DNA of 64,000 nt. It comes from Delftia acidovorans (GTDB lineage: Bacteria; Pseudomonadota; Gammaproteobacteria; Burkholderiales; Burkholderiaceae_C). The DNA lies in NCBI GenBank assembly GCA_031286585.1, contig JAITUC010000029.1, forward strand, positions 1-64,000. Reading direction: 5' to 3'. The position numbers and the translations under genes were made by a program. The notes under the pieces are model-generated. The model was given only the letters and a program-made list of their open reading frames with translations. It made no database searches and was not told the origin of the DNA. How positions within the stretch are numbered: position 1 is the first letter of the stretch; each line of letters begins with the position of its first letter. Of the stretch, positions 27,201-35,633 are shown in pieces.

Positions 27201-28940
27201 TCACTCCGAAGTCGATTGCACGGTGGTGCGCGAGCGCTCCACGAAGCGGTGCGAGAAATACGTGCCCAGGCCGACGACCACCACGGCCAGCACGCCCAGT
27301 GCCGCGCCGGGCCCGCGCCCCGAGATGCTTTGCATGTACAGGTAGATGCCGTAGCTCATGGGCGCCTGGCTCTGGGCCGAGGCCAGCATGATGGTGGCCG
27401 ACAGCTCCACCGCCGCCGTGATGAAGCTGGTGACGAAGCCGGCCAGGATGCCGCCGGCCATCAGCGGCACCATCACGCGCCGTATCACGCTGGCGCGCCC
27501 CGCGCCCAGGCTTTGCGCGGCCTCCTCCAGCGAGATGTGCACCTGCTGCAGCGCCGCCATGCACGAGCGCAGCGCATACGGCAGCCGCCGTACCGCATAG
27601 GCCAGCATGATCAGCACCCAGGTCGTGACGATGGGTGTGTCGGTGAAGGGCAGGTTCACGCCCTTGAACAGGCGCAGGTAGCCGATGGCCAGCACCAGCC
27701 CCGGAATCGCCAGCGCCACCGAGGCCAGATAGTCCAGCCACTGGCGCGCAGGCAGCCGCGTGCGCAGGATCAGGTAGGCGATGGCGGTGCCGATCACCAC
27801 GTCGATGCCCGCCGCCATCAGGCAGTACAGCAGCGTGTTGCCGATCATGTGGCCCGAGTCGGTGAACACCGTGGCGTAGTGCTCCAGCGTGTAGCTGTCG
27901 GGCAGCACCGAGAAGCTCCAGACCTTGGAGAACGACATCAGCAAAATGCCGATGTGCGGCGCCAGCACCACCAGCAGCACCAGGGCGATCCAGCCATAGG
28001 CCAGCAGTGCCTCCCAGGCCGACAGCCGGCGCTTTTGCAGCGCGCTGCCGCCCTTTTGCAGCGTGGCGTAGTCCTTGCCCTTCATCACCCGCGCGGCCAG
28101 CCACAGGGCGACGATGGAGAACGCGATCATGATCACGCTGATCACATAGCCCAGCGGATCATCGAGCCCCACCGAGGTGATGCGCAGATAGGCCTGGGGC
28201 GCCAGCATATTGGTCACGCCCATCACCAGCGGCGTGCCCAGGTCGTCGAACACTTTCACGAACACCAGGGCCGCGCCCGCCAGGTAGCCGGGCATGGCCA
28301 ACGGAAAGATCACGCGCCGAAACAGCCGGAAACCGCGCGAGCCCAGGTTCAGCGCCGACTCCTCCATCGCGCCATCGATGTTGCGCATGGCCGCCACGAG
28401 GTTGAGCAAGATGAACGGGAAGTAGTGGATGCTCTCCACGAAGATCACGCCCGTCAGCCCCTCCATGATGGGCACGGTGAAGCCGAACCAGTCGTCCAGC
28501 AGCAGGTTGACCGAGCCGCTGCGCCCGAAGATCAGCTGAAGCGCCACCGCCCCCACGAAGGGCGGCATGATCAGCGGCAGCACGCCCAGCGTCTGTATCA
28601 GCAGCGCGCCCCGGAACTCGAAGCGCACCGTCAGATAGGCCAGCGGCACGGCGATCAGGCTGGCGAAGAACACGCTGGCCAGGGACACGCCCAGGCTGTT
28701 GAAGAACGACTCGCGGAACACGCTCTGGCCGAAGAAATTGCCGAAGTGCCCCAGCGTGAGCCCGCCGCCTTCATTGACGAAGGCGGTGTAGACCACCATG
28801 CCCACGGGCACGATGAGAAAGGCCAGCAAAAAGGCCAGGATCAGCGCGAAGGCCAGCCACGGCCCCCAGCCCGACGGAATGCGCCGGGCGCGCGCAGCAA
28901 GGGGGACGGCGGCGGGCGCCGCCATGGAATCGATGCTCAT
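27201..28940 (-). CDS. ABC transporter permease, FbpB-like double-domain (beta-proteobacterial operon)
   Basis: This 579-residue protein has two six-helix transport domains (near residues 85-290 and 370-570) with the EAA-type loops that contact the ATPase. It is the middle gene of a binding protein-permease-ATPase operon on the minus strand. The ATG at 28940 starts MSIDSMAAP and has GGAG seven bases upstream. Longer frames to 29096 have no ribosome site and run through arginine-rich non-coding-like sequence. Substrate is unknown; iron and aminophosphonate importers share this layout. Confidence 0.87.
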   Translation of the reverse strand: MSIDSMAAPAAVPLAARARRIPSGWGPWLAFALILAFLLAFLIVPVGMVVYTAFVNEGGGLTLGHFGNFFGQSVFRESFFNSLGVSLASVFFASLIAVPLAYLTVRFEFRGALLIQTLGVLPLIMPPFVGAVALQLIFGRSGSVNLLLDDWFGFTVPIMEGLTGVIFVESIHYFPFILLNLVAAMRNIDGAMEESALNLGSRGFRLFRRVIFPLAMPGYLAGAALVFVKVFDDLGTPLVMGVTNMLAPQAYLRITSVGLDDPLGYVISVIMIAFSIVALWLAARVMKGKDYATLQKGGSALQKRRLSAWEALLAYGWIALVLLVVLAPHIGILLMSFSKVWSFSVLPDSYTLEHYATVFTDSGHMIGNTLLYCLMAAGIDVVIGTAIAYLILRTRLPARQWLDYLASVALAIPGLVLAIGYLRLFKGVNLPFTDTPIVTTWVLIMLAYAVRRLPYALRSCMAALQQVHISLEEAAQSLGAGRASVIRRVMVPLMAGGILAGFVTSFITAAVELSATIMLASAQSQAPMSYGIYLYMQSISGRGPGAALGVLAVVVVGLGTYFSHRFVERSRTTVQSTSE

Positions 28941-29037
28941 GCGAATGCTCCGCAGCGAAAGAGACTGCCAAGGGGAGTGCATGCAGGCGCCCGGTGCCGG
29001 GCCCCTGCGCCACATACCGCGCCACCTACCACGCCAC

Positions 29038-30366
29038 TTACCGGGCCAGGCCGCGCGCCTCGGCCGCGAGCCTGGCCGCGCGCTCGTAGTTGGCACGCGC
29101 CTTGTCGGCCCACAGCTGCTCCAGGCCCGTCAGCTCCTTGGACACGGCCACGTCGCGCCGGCTCTTGCGGAACAGCTCCAGGAACTGCTCGTCCTTCACA
29201 TTGGACTCACCCACCAGCGGCGAGTAGGCGATGTCGCGCGCCTGCGCCAGCAGCTCCTGTCCCTTGGCATTGGGCTTGGCCTGAAGGGCCTTGTGCGCCT
29301 CCTGGATGGCGCGCGTGGCTGCCTGCAGCTCCTTGAGGCGGAAGGTCACCATCTGGTCGAACAGGCTGATCACCACGGCATAGCGCGACTCGGACAGGTT
29401 GGCGTCGAACTGCACCTTGGCGCGCTGGGCCACCTCCTGCGGCACAGGGTAGCCGGCCGGCGCCTTGAGCTGGCTGTAGGGCAGGATGGGCAGGCGGCTG
29501 ATCTTGGGGTCGAACAGCAACTGCTGGCCCGGCGCCGACATGGTGAAGGCCATGAACTTGCGCGCCTCATCGGCATTCCTGGCGCCCGCGATCAGCGCGA
29601 TGTTGGCAGGCACCACGGCAGTCATCGCCGGGTAGGCGAAGTCCACCGGGAAGCCAGAATACTTGCCCGCCAGCCCGAAGAAATCGATCACGATGCCTAT
29701 GCCGTACTGGCCGTTGTTCACGCCATCGGGCACGGCAAAGCTGCGGTCGGTCACGGCGGCGGCATTGCCCATCATGGACAGCAGCTGGCGCCAGCCCTTG
29801 TCCCAGCCCTCGCCCTGCAGGATGGTCTCCACCGTCAGCTGCGTGGTGCCCGAGCGCGAGGGCGAGGAGATGGCGATGTGGCCGAAATACTCGGGCCGCG
29901 TCAGATCGCTCCACTCCTTGGGCGCCGCCAGCTTGTGCGCCTTCAGGTAGCGCGTGTTCCACATGATCCCGTAGCCGGCCAGCGCCTGGCCGTAGTACAG
30001 GCCCTGCGGGTCGTTGAGCGGGTAGTTGCCGATCTTGGCGGGCGCGGCCGGATTGCGCGTCTCTGGCGCGGCCGTGAGCAGCTTGTTGCGCGCCAGCACC
30101 TCGAAGGCATCGGGCGCGCTGGCCCACATGATGTCGGGGCGCTGGCCCTCTGGCAGCTCGCGCACATAGGCCACGGCGGCCGTGGTGTTCTTGTTCAGGA
30201 TCTCGATCTTGATCCCCGGATTGGCCGCCTCGAAGGCCTTCTGGTAGGCCGTGGTCAGCTCCTTGGGAAACGAGGTCAGCACCGTCACCGTGCCGGCCTG
30301 GGCCGCCATGGCGGCGCCCCACAATCCTGCGGCCATGGCGGCCGTCAGCCATCTGCGTTGCTGCAT
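29038..30366 (-). CDS. ABC transporter binding protein, FbpA/PhnS-like, with long C-terminal extension
   Basis: This 442-residue secreted protein has a Sec signal (RRWLTAAMAAGLWGAAMAAQA) and then a solute-binding domain beginning GTVTVLTSFPKELTTAYQKAFE. The core, to about residue 330, is similar to FbpA/PotD-type binding proteins. About 110 further residues form a helical tail rich in Ala, Lys and Glu, making it longer than the usual 330-350. It is the first gene of the operon, 97 bases before the permease. An AAGGAGAC ribosome site precedes the ATG. Confidence 0.85.
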   Translation of the reverse strand: MQQRRWLTAAMAAGLWGAAMAAQAGTVTVLTSFPKELTTAYQKAFEAANPGIKIEILNKNTTAAVAYVRELPEGQRPDIMWASAPDAFEVLARNKLLTAAPETRNPAAPAKIGNYPLNDPQGLYYGQALAGYGIMWNTRYLKAHKLAAPKEWSDLTRPEYFGHIAISSPSRSGTTQLTVETILQGEGWDKGWRQLLSMMGNAAAVTDRSFAVPDGVNNGQYGIGIVIDFFGLAGKYSGFPVDFAYPAMTAVVPANIALIAGARNADEARKFMAFTMSAPGQQLLFDPKISRLPILPYSQLKAPAGYPVPQEVAQRAKVQFDANLSESRYAVVISLFDQMVTFRLKELQAATRAIQEAHKALQAKPNAKGQELLAQARDIAYSPLVGESNVKDEQFLELFRKSRRDVAVSKELTGLEQLWADKARANYERAARLAAEARGLAR

Positions 30367-30575
30367 CGCTGTCTCCTTCGGGTTGTTGTGCGGTCAATCT
30401 GCAACCCACTGTAGGCAGCGCCGGCCCGGCCGGCCAATCATTGTTTCTGATGCCGTGCATCAGCGGCGGCGGCGCTCGGGTTACTACCTGCGGGTCTGCC
30501 GCCACAGGGAAATCCCGCGCCACCGCTGTCCCGCCCCTGACTGCTGCACAGCAGCAAACCGGAATAATCGGCGGG

Positions 30576-31553
30576 ATGCTGCAAGCCCCCTCCTCCCTCT
30601 CCGCCCCGGCCGCTGAAGAAGCGCCCATCTACGCTCCCACACGCCCCTGGCGCTCGCGCATGGTACCGGTGCGCACCATGGAGTACCACGTGCGCGAGTG
30701 GGGGCCGGTGGATGGCGATCCCGCCCTGGCGCCGCTGGTGCTGGTGCACGGCTGGATGGATGTGGCGGCCTCCTACCAGTTCGTGGTCGATGCCTTTGGC
30801 GAGGCCTTCATGGCGGGGCGCCGCATCATCGCGCCGGACTGGCGCGGCTTCGGCCTGAGCCGGCCGGCCTGGCCTGCCGACCGGCATGACTTTGCCGACT
30901 ACCAGGGCGACCTGGACCATCTGCTGGACACCCTGGCGGGCGATACGCCCGTGGACCTGGTGGGCCACAGCATGGGCGGCAACGTGTCCATGATGTACGC
31001 GGGCGCACGGCCTGCGCGCATACGCCGGCTGGTCAATCTGGAGGGCTTCGGCATGCCGGCCACCCGGCCCGACCAGGCGCCTGCACGCTACGCGCAGTGG
31101 ATGGACGAGCTGCGCCAGCTGCGCAGCGGCGACATGGCGCTCAAGAGCTATGACAGCGTGCAGGACGTGGCACGCAGGCTGATGAAGACCAACCGCCGCC
31201 TGCCCGGGGACAAGGCGCTGTGGCTGGCCCATCACTGGGCCGCGCCCGATGCGCAGGGCCGCTGGGAAATCCTAGGCGACACGGCGCACAAGCTCATCAG
31301 CGCCCAGCTGTTCCGCGTGGAAGAAATCCTGGCCCTGTACCGCGCCATCACGGCGCCGGTACTGGCCGTCGAGGCCAGCGACGACAGCCTGGGCATGTGG
31401 TGGAAGGACCGCTACACGCTGGCCGAGTACCACGAGCGCATCGCGCAGATTGCCGACTGCCGCACGGCCGTGGTCCAGGACGCGGGCCATATGCTGCACC
31501 ACGACCAGCCCGCCGCCGTGGCCGGGCTGATCGAGGCCTTCCTTACCGCCTGA
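30576..31553 (+). CDS. Alpha/beta hydrolase
   Basis: This hydrolase of about 325 residues has the oxyanion-region motif VLVHGWMD near residue 53 and the nucleophile elbow GHSMGGN near residue 132. The catalytic His is in QDAGHMLHHDQP near residue 307. The substrate is unknown; epoxide hydrolase-like and esterase-like proteins share these features. The start at 30576 (MLQAPSSLSAP) is uncertain, with a later ATG at 30660 (MVPVRTMEYHV) also possible. It is divergent from the ABC operon and converges on the acylase gene with 35 bases between stops. Confidence 0.85.
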   Translation: MLQAPSSLSAPAAEEAPIYAPTRPWRSRMVPVRTMEYHVREWGPVDGDPALAPLVLVHGWMDVAASYQFVVDAFGEAFMAGRRIIAPDWRGFGLSRPAWPADRHDFADYQGDLDHLLDTLAGDTPVDLVGHSMGGNVSMMYAGARPARIRRLVNLEGFGMPATRPDQAPARYAQWMDELRQLRSGDMALKSYDSVQDVARRLMKTNRRLPGDKALWLAHHWAAPDAQGRWEILGDTAHKLISAQLFRVEEILALYRAITAPVLAVEASDDSLGMWWKDRYTLAEYHERIAQIADCRTAVVQDAGHMLHHDQPAAVAGLIEAFLTA

Positions 31554-31588
31554 GTGCTGCGCGCGCCGTTACTGCAGCCTATTGCAGC

Positions 31589-34159
31589 CTACTGCGGCCG
31601 CAGCACCATGGAGTGGCGCCAGCGCGCGGGCGCCATCTGCAGCGGCCGGTAGCGGCCATCGGCCCATTCGGCAGACATGTCCGCATAGCGGCTGGACAGG
31701 GCCATGCCGCTTTGGCCGGTCTGGTAGATGAACAGCGAGCGCTCGGGCTCGGCCAGGTCATAGATGGCGCGCAGCGATGCCGCGTGGCGGTTGGCGAACG
31801 GCGCCCTGGCATCACCGGGCTGGTACTGGCCCACGTTGACGGTATAGCTGTCGCCGCCCGAAGGCACGCTGACATTGAAGACGCCCGCCAGCAGCCCCAC
31901 GCTGCCCAGCGGCCGGTGGCTGCTGAGGGCCGCATGCGCCGTGCCCCAGCGCCAGCGACCCGGGTCGCTGCCCTGCATGGACTGCAGGCGCACCAGCGCC
32001 CGGTCCAGCGCCTGGCTGACCTGGGCGCTGCAGCCCGCAGCCGCGCACCACCAGCCGTCACGGCGCTCCAGCATGCCTTCGATGCCCGCGCGGTAGTCGC
32101 GCTTGCCATAGGTGGCCGCAAAGGTCTGCGCACCAAGGCGCGGGATCACCAGGCCGCGCGTGAGCTCGTCCACCCACGCGGCAAAGATCAGGGGAGCGGC
32201 CTGCGCGGCATCCATGCGGCCGTCGAACTGCGCCATCACCCGGCGCGCCTGCGGGGCCAGCGGATGCGTGGCCGGCGCTTCGTCCAGCGCCTTGAGCAAT
32301 TGCGGCAGCAGGGCGCGGGCGGCCAGCGAGGTCTGGTCGTTCTGGATGGACGCCATGCTGACCACGTCGTGCCTGTCCTTCGCCTCGATGAGCTCGGAGA
32401 TGCGGCGGTGCCGGTACGGCAGGCTCCAGTCCTGGGTGAGGAAGTGGGCATAGCCCTCGCGCGTGATGCGCTGGTTGGCGGTGGCCAGATAGCCCAGCGC
32501 CGTGCCATCGTCCTGCGGGGCCTGGTCGTAGGGCAGCCAGCCCTGCCAGTCGTAGCGTGCCTCCCAGCCCGGCGCGGGCGCCACGCCGCGCAGGTCGTTG
32601 TCGGCCGCACGCAGGGGCACCCGCCCTGCGGCCTTGAAGCCGATGGCGCCATGCACGTCGGCCGCGACGATGCTCTGCATGGGCGAGTGGTAGTCGGCAA
32701 AGGCCTCGAACAGCTGGGCCACGCTGCGCGCCTCGTTGGCCCGCAGGCCCGCCTGCACGGTGAGGTTGTCGGTGTCCAGCGCCGCCCAGCGCAGGGCCAC
32801 GGCGTAGCGGCGCTTGTCGAGCACGGCCTCGTACTGGGGCTGCACATCGCTGATCACGGGACCGTGGCGCGTGCTGCGCAGCGTGAGCTGCACATCGGCC
32901 CGGCCCTTGACCTTGATGCGCTCGCTGCGCTCGGTGAAGGGCGCCCAGCCGTCCGGCGTGCGGTAGCGGCCCGGATGGGCAGGGTCGATCTGCTCCAGGT
33001 ACAGGTCCTGCACATCGGGATTGGTGTTGGTGAAGCCCCAGGCCACCTCGCGCGTGCGCCCCAGCACCACGAAGGGCAGGCCCGGCAGGGTGGCCCCCAC
33101 CACGTCGATGGGCGACAGCGGCGTGCCGTCCTGCGCCTGGCCGGCAGGCGACTGCAGGCGTGCGTAATACCAGATGGCGGGCGCGCTCAGGCCCAGATGC
33201 GGATCGTTGGCCAGCAGCGGCTTGCCGCTGGCCGTGCGGCTGCCCGATAGCACCCAGTTGTTGCTGCCCTTGCCGTCGTTGGTGCCCGCATCGCGCACCA
33301 TGTCGCGTGACCAGCGGGCCCAGGCATCGTCCACGTCGCCGGCATCGCCCGCCGCCGCCACGGTCTGCGCGGCCGTGCCGGAAGTGCCAGATACACCGGA
33401 TGCTGACTGCGCCTCCTTGCGGTACACGCCCAGCCCCCGGTAGAGCGCGGCCAGGTCGGTGGCGGTGGCCGGCGCCTCGCCCGGATATGGCGGCATCAGC
33501 TGCCACAGCTGCTGTGTGTCCAGCTGGGAGAGCGCGGCCAGCCGCGCGAATTCGTTGCCCCAGTTGCCGCCCAGGTCCAGCGCCATCATCAGCGCCCAGC
33601 CCACGCTGTCCTCGGGCGCCCAGGCCGAGTTGTCGCCGCCGCCCGGCGAAGTGTCCAGCAGCATGAACTCGGGCACCTGCGGGTGCTGGCGCATGGGCAG
33701 CGCCGCGTAGAAGGCCGCAATGCCTTCGCTGTAGGCCTGCAGCGCCTCCCGCGCATGGGCCGGCAGGGATGCGTACTGGCGCCGCGCAGCGCCGCGGATG
33801 TCCAGGGCGCGCATGAGCTTGTCGGTGTCCAGCGTGGCCGGGCCGAGGATCTCGGACAGCGTGCCGTGCATCAGGCGGCGGTTGAACTCCAGCTGCCAGC
33901 CGCGCTCCTGCGCATGCACGTGGCCCAGCGCGCGCCACAGGTCCTGCGGCGAGAAGGCGCTGATATGGGTGATGTCGGCATCATCGCGCCGCACGCGCAC
34001 GGGCTGCTCCAGCCCGGCCAGCGTGAGCTGTCCGTCAAGCACCGGCTGCACGCGCACGGCATAGATGGCCAGCGCGCTGCCGGCCAGCAGGGCCGAGCCG
34101 ACCACCGCCACGGCGCCCACGCCCCACCACCGCGAGTTCAGGATTCGCATGATTCCCAT
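31589..34159 (-). CDS. Penicillin acylase family Ntn-hydrolase
   Basis: This precursor of about 856 residues should be exported (hydrophobic segment near residues 10-35) and cleaved autocatalytically into alpha and beta chains. The new N-terminal nucleophile is the Ser of GSNNWVLSG near residue 299, the signature of penicillin and acyl-homoserine lactone acylases. The family hydrolyses amides such as beta-lactam side chains, AHL signals or aculeacin; the substrate cannot be told from sequence. The spacer peptide ahead of the Ser is rich in Gly, Ala and Ser. The start codon could be ATG 34159, ATG 34150 or GTG 34171; the first has a GGGGA site. Length is typical. Confidence 0.88.
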   Translation of the reverse strand: MGIMRILNSRWWGVGAVAVVGSALLAGSALAIYAVRVQPVLDGQLTLAGLEQPVRVRRDDADITHISAFSPQDLWRALGHVHAQERGWQLEFNRRLMHGTLSEILGPATLDTDKLMRALDIRGAARRQYASLPAHAREALQAYSEGIAAFYAALPMRQHPQVPEFMLLDTSPGGGDNSAWAPEDSVGWALMMALDLGGNWGNEFARLAALSQLDTQQLWQLMPPYPGEAPATATDLAALYRGLGVYRKEAQSASGVSGTSGTAAQTVAAAGDAGDVDDAWARWSRDMVRDAGTNDGKGSNNWVLSGSRTASGKPLLANDPHLGLSAPAIWYYARLQSPAGQAQDGTPLSPIDVVGATLPGLPFVVLGRTREVAWGFTNTNPDVQDLYLEQIDPAHPGRYRTPDGWAPFTERSERIKVKGRADVQLTLRSTRHGPVISDVQPQYEAVLDKRRYAVALRWAALDTDNLTVQAGLRANEARSVAQLFEAFADYHSPMQSIVAADVHGAIGFKAAGRVPLRAADNDLRGVAPAPGWEARYDWQGWLPYDQAPQDDGTALGYLATANQRITREGYAHFLTQDWSLPYRHRRISELIEAKDRHDVVSMASIQNDQTSLAARALLPQLLKALDEAPATHPLAPQARRVMAQFDGRMDAAQAAPLIFAAWVDELTRGLVIPRLGAQTFAATYGKRDYRAGIEGMLERRDGWWCAAAGCSAQVSQALDRALVRLQSMQGSDPGRWRWGTAHAALSSHRPLGSVGLLAGVFNVSVPSGGDSYTVNVGQYQPGDARAPFANRHAASLRAIYDLAEPERSLFIYQTGQSGMALSSRYADMSAEWADGRYRPLQMAPARWRHSMVLRPQ

Positions 34160-34344
34160 TCTTTTCCCCACCCTCTGCTTTTTTCGTATCGTAGTGTTGC
34201 AGTTTGTAGCATATGCGCGAGCGACATGCTCACATTGCTCACGACAGAAAACCGCGCCTGCAGGCCACAGGCTTCAGGCGACAATCACTGCCCGCCCTGC
34301 GCACATGGATGCAGGGCACCCGACAGAAACAGGAAGTACGTGGA

Positions 34345-34725
34345 ATGTGGCCTTTCAGCCTCTTGAAGAAGCTCAGCCAGGACCCGCCCGTGGGCCAGAC
34401 GCGTGGTGACTACATCGGCTGCTACCTGCTGGGCACCGAGGCGCCGGGCCAGGCCGGCGTCAGCTATGTCTCGCTGGCCACCACGCGCGAACAGCTGCAG
34501 GCCGATGCCCGCGCCTATCTCGAAGGCTTTGTGCGCGACCATCCCGAGGTGGCCGACACCGACCTGTCCGCCATCCGCTCCCTGCTGGAGAACCTGCCCC
34601 AGCGCCTGGACGCCCACCTGTCCGGCGACACGCGCGCGCCGCTGGCCGAGCAAGGCGGCACCGTGCTCTTCCTGCGCACCGGCATGCGCGCCCGCCACAA
34701 GGAAAACGGCCGCTACCTCGAATAG
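34345..34725 (+). CDS. Conserved-looking hypothetical protein
   Basis: This 126-residue soluble protein starts MWPFSLLKKLSQDP. It has no signal peptide or membrane helix, and I recognise no family. Codon use fits the neighbouring G+C-rich genes. In-frame starts exist further upstream (34213), but the sequence there looks non-coding. It is divergent from the acylase gene; the 185-base gap between their starts holds no feature I can name. Confidence 0.55.
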   Translation: MWPFSLLKKLSQDPPVGQTRGDYIGCYLLGTEAPGQAGVSYVSLATTREQLQADARAYLEGFVRDHPEVADTDLSAIRSLLENLPQRLDAHLSGDTRAPLAEQGGTVLFLRTGMRARHKENGRYLE

Positions 34726-34785
34726 CAGTCAGCCCCCACCGCCACCGTACAGAGCCTCAAAAACTGGCACGGCCCAACATCAGGG

Positions 34786-34874
34786 ACGCCAAGCAAGAGC
34801 CGCCTCGCGGCGAGGGCGTCGTCCCCCTCCCGCGAAGCGAGAGAGGGGGAAGGCGCGCAGCGCCTCAGGGGGAG
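34786..34874. repeat. Beta-proteobacterial intergenic repeat, copy 1
   Basis: The stretch contains CCTCGCGGCGAGG, then a CCCCCTC-type arm, GCGAAGCGAGAG, GGGGGAAGGCGCGCAGCGCC and TCAGGGGGAG. Read on the minus strand it starts CTCCCCCTGAGGCGCTGCG and runs to GGGGGACGACGCC. The same order of blocks recurs at 52339-52425. It is strongly palindromic and separates two convergent genes, so it may also terminate transcription. Confidence 0.6.
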
Positions 34875-34876
34875 TT

Positions 34877-35614
34877 TTACTTATGCACGTCCTGCCAGCG
34901 CAGCATGTCCGTGATGCGCTCGGCCTTGTCGTCATCAAAGCCCAGACGCTCCACCCGCTCGGCCGGATTGGCCCAGGTGCCGAACATCAGGTCCCAGACG
35001 GGCAAGCCGTAGTTCTGCGCATGGTGGCCGTACTGGTGGTGCACGGTGTGCATCTCGGGCCGCTGGACGATGTATCCCAGCCAGCGCGGCGTGCGGATGT
35101 CGGCATGCAGGAACAGGTCGAAGGCGCCCGTGAGGCCGATGGCGAAGGCCGCCGCCAGCGGGCTGGCACCCAGCACCCAATAGCTGGACAGCGCGCTCAG
35201 CAGCACGGCGGCGGCCGTGTCCATGGGATGGGCAAAGAAAGCCGTGAGCGCCTCCACGCGCGGCGCGCTGTGGTGCAGTTGGTGGAACAGGCGCCACAGC
35301 GTGTCCGACCGGTGCGTGGCGCGGTGCCACCAGTAAAAGACAAAGCTGGTCAGCAGAAAGCTCAGCACGCCCACGGCCCAGGCCGGCCATTGCCGGCCCA
35401 CGTCCAGCAGCGCATGGCGGCGGATATCGTCCGAGAACAGATGGCCTACCGCCAAGGTGGTGGCCAGCGTGCCCAGGCCCAGCAGCGTGGACAGGATCAG
35501 CCAGCGCCGGTCGCAATGGTTGCGCGAGGCCGGCGCGATCACCTCGCGCGTGAAGATGCCGACGAACATCAGCGCCAGCAGGGGATAGGCCGCGAACTCC
35601 CATATCTGCAGCAT
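34877..35614 (-). CDS. Sterol desaturase / fatty acid hydroxylase family membrane protein
   Basis: This 245-residue protein has about five membrane helices and the histidine boxes of the di-iron membrane hydroxylase family: HRATH near residue 97, HQLHH near 111 and HTVHHQYGHH near 190. Such enzymes hydroxylate or desaturate sterols, carotenoids, sphingoid bases or alkylglycerols. In bacteria the true substrate is usually a lipid and is not predictable here. It is 19 bases downstream of the LD-carboxypeptidase gene on the same strand. Confidence 0.85.
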   Translation of the reverse strand: MLQIWEFAAYPLLALMFVGIFTREVIAPASRNHCDRRWLILSTLLGLGTLATTLAVGHLFSDDIRRHALLDVGRQWPAWAVGVLSFLLTSFVFYWWHRATHRSDTLWRLFHQLHHSAPRVEALTAFFAHPMDTAAAVLLSALSSYWVLGASPLAAAFAIGLTGAFDLFLHADIRTPRWLGYIVQRPEMHTVHHQYGHHAQNYGLPVWDLMFGTWANPAERVERLGFDDDKAERITDMLRWQDVHK

Positions 35615-35633
35615 GCCGTCCGCTCCCTTGCGC

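Noticed and set aside
27196-28104. N-terminal extension of the hybrid ATPase frame to 532 codons
   Set aside because: The extra 303 codons lie inside the permease gene in another frame and look like shadow translation. The ATP-binding domain starts at the ATG 27195 with its own ribosome site.
27216-29336. Long plus-strand open frame opposite the ABC permease
   Set aside because: High-GC DNA leaves the antisense frames open. The translation is a His/Gln/Arg-rich mix without any domain, and the minus-strand permease explains the region fully.
31220-33250. 676-codon plus-strand open frame over the acylase gene
   Set aside because: It is antisense to the penicillin acylase, lacks a start site and recognisable motifs, and has the His/Gly/Arg-rich composition of an antisense reading of high-GC coding DNA.
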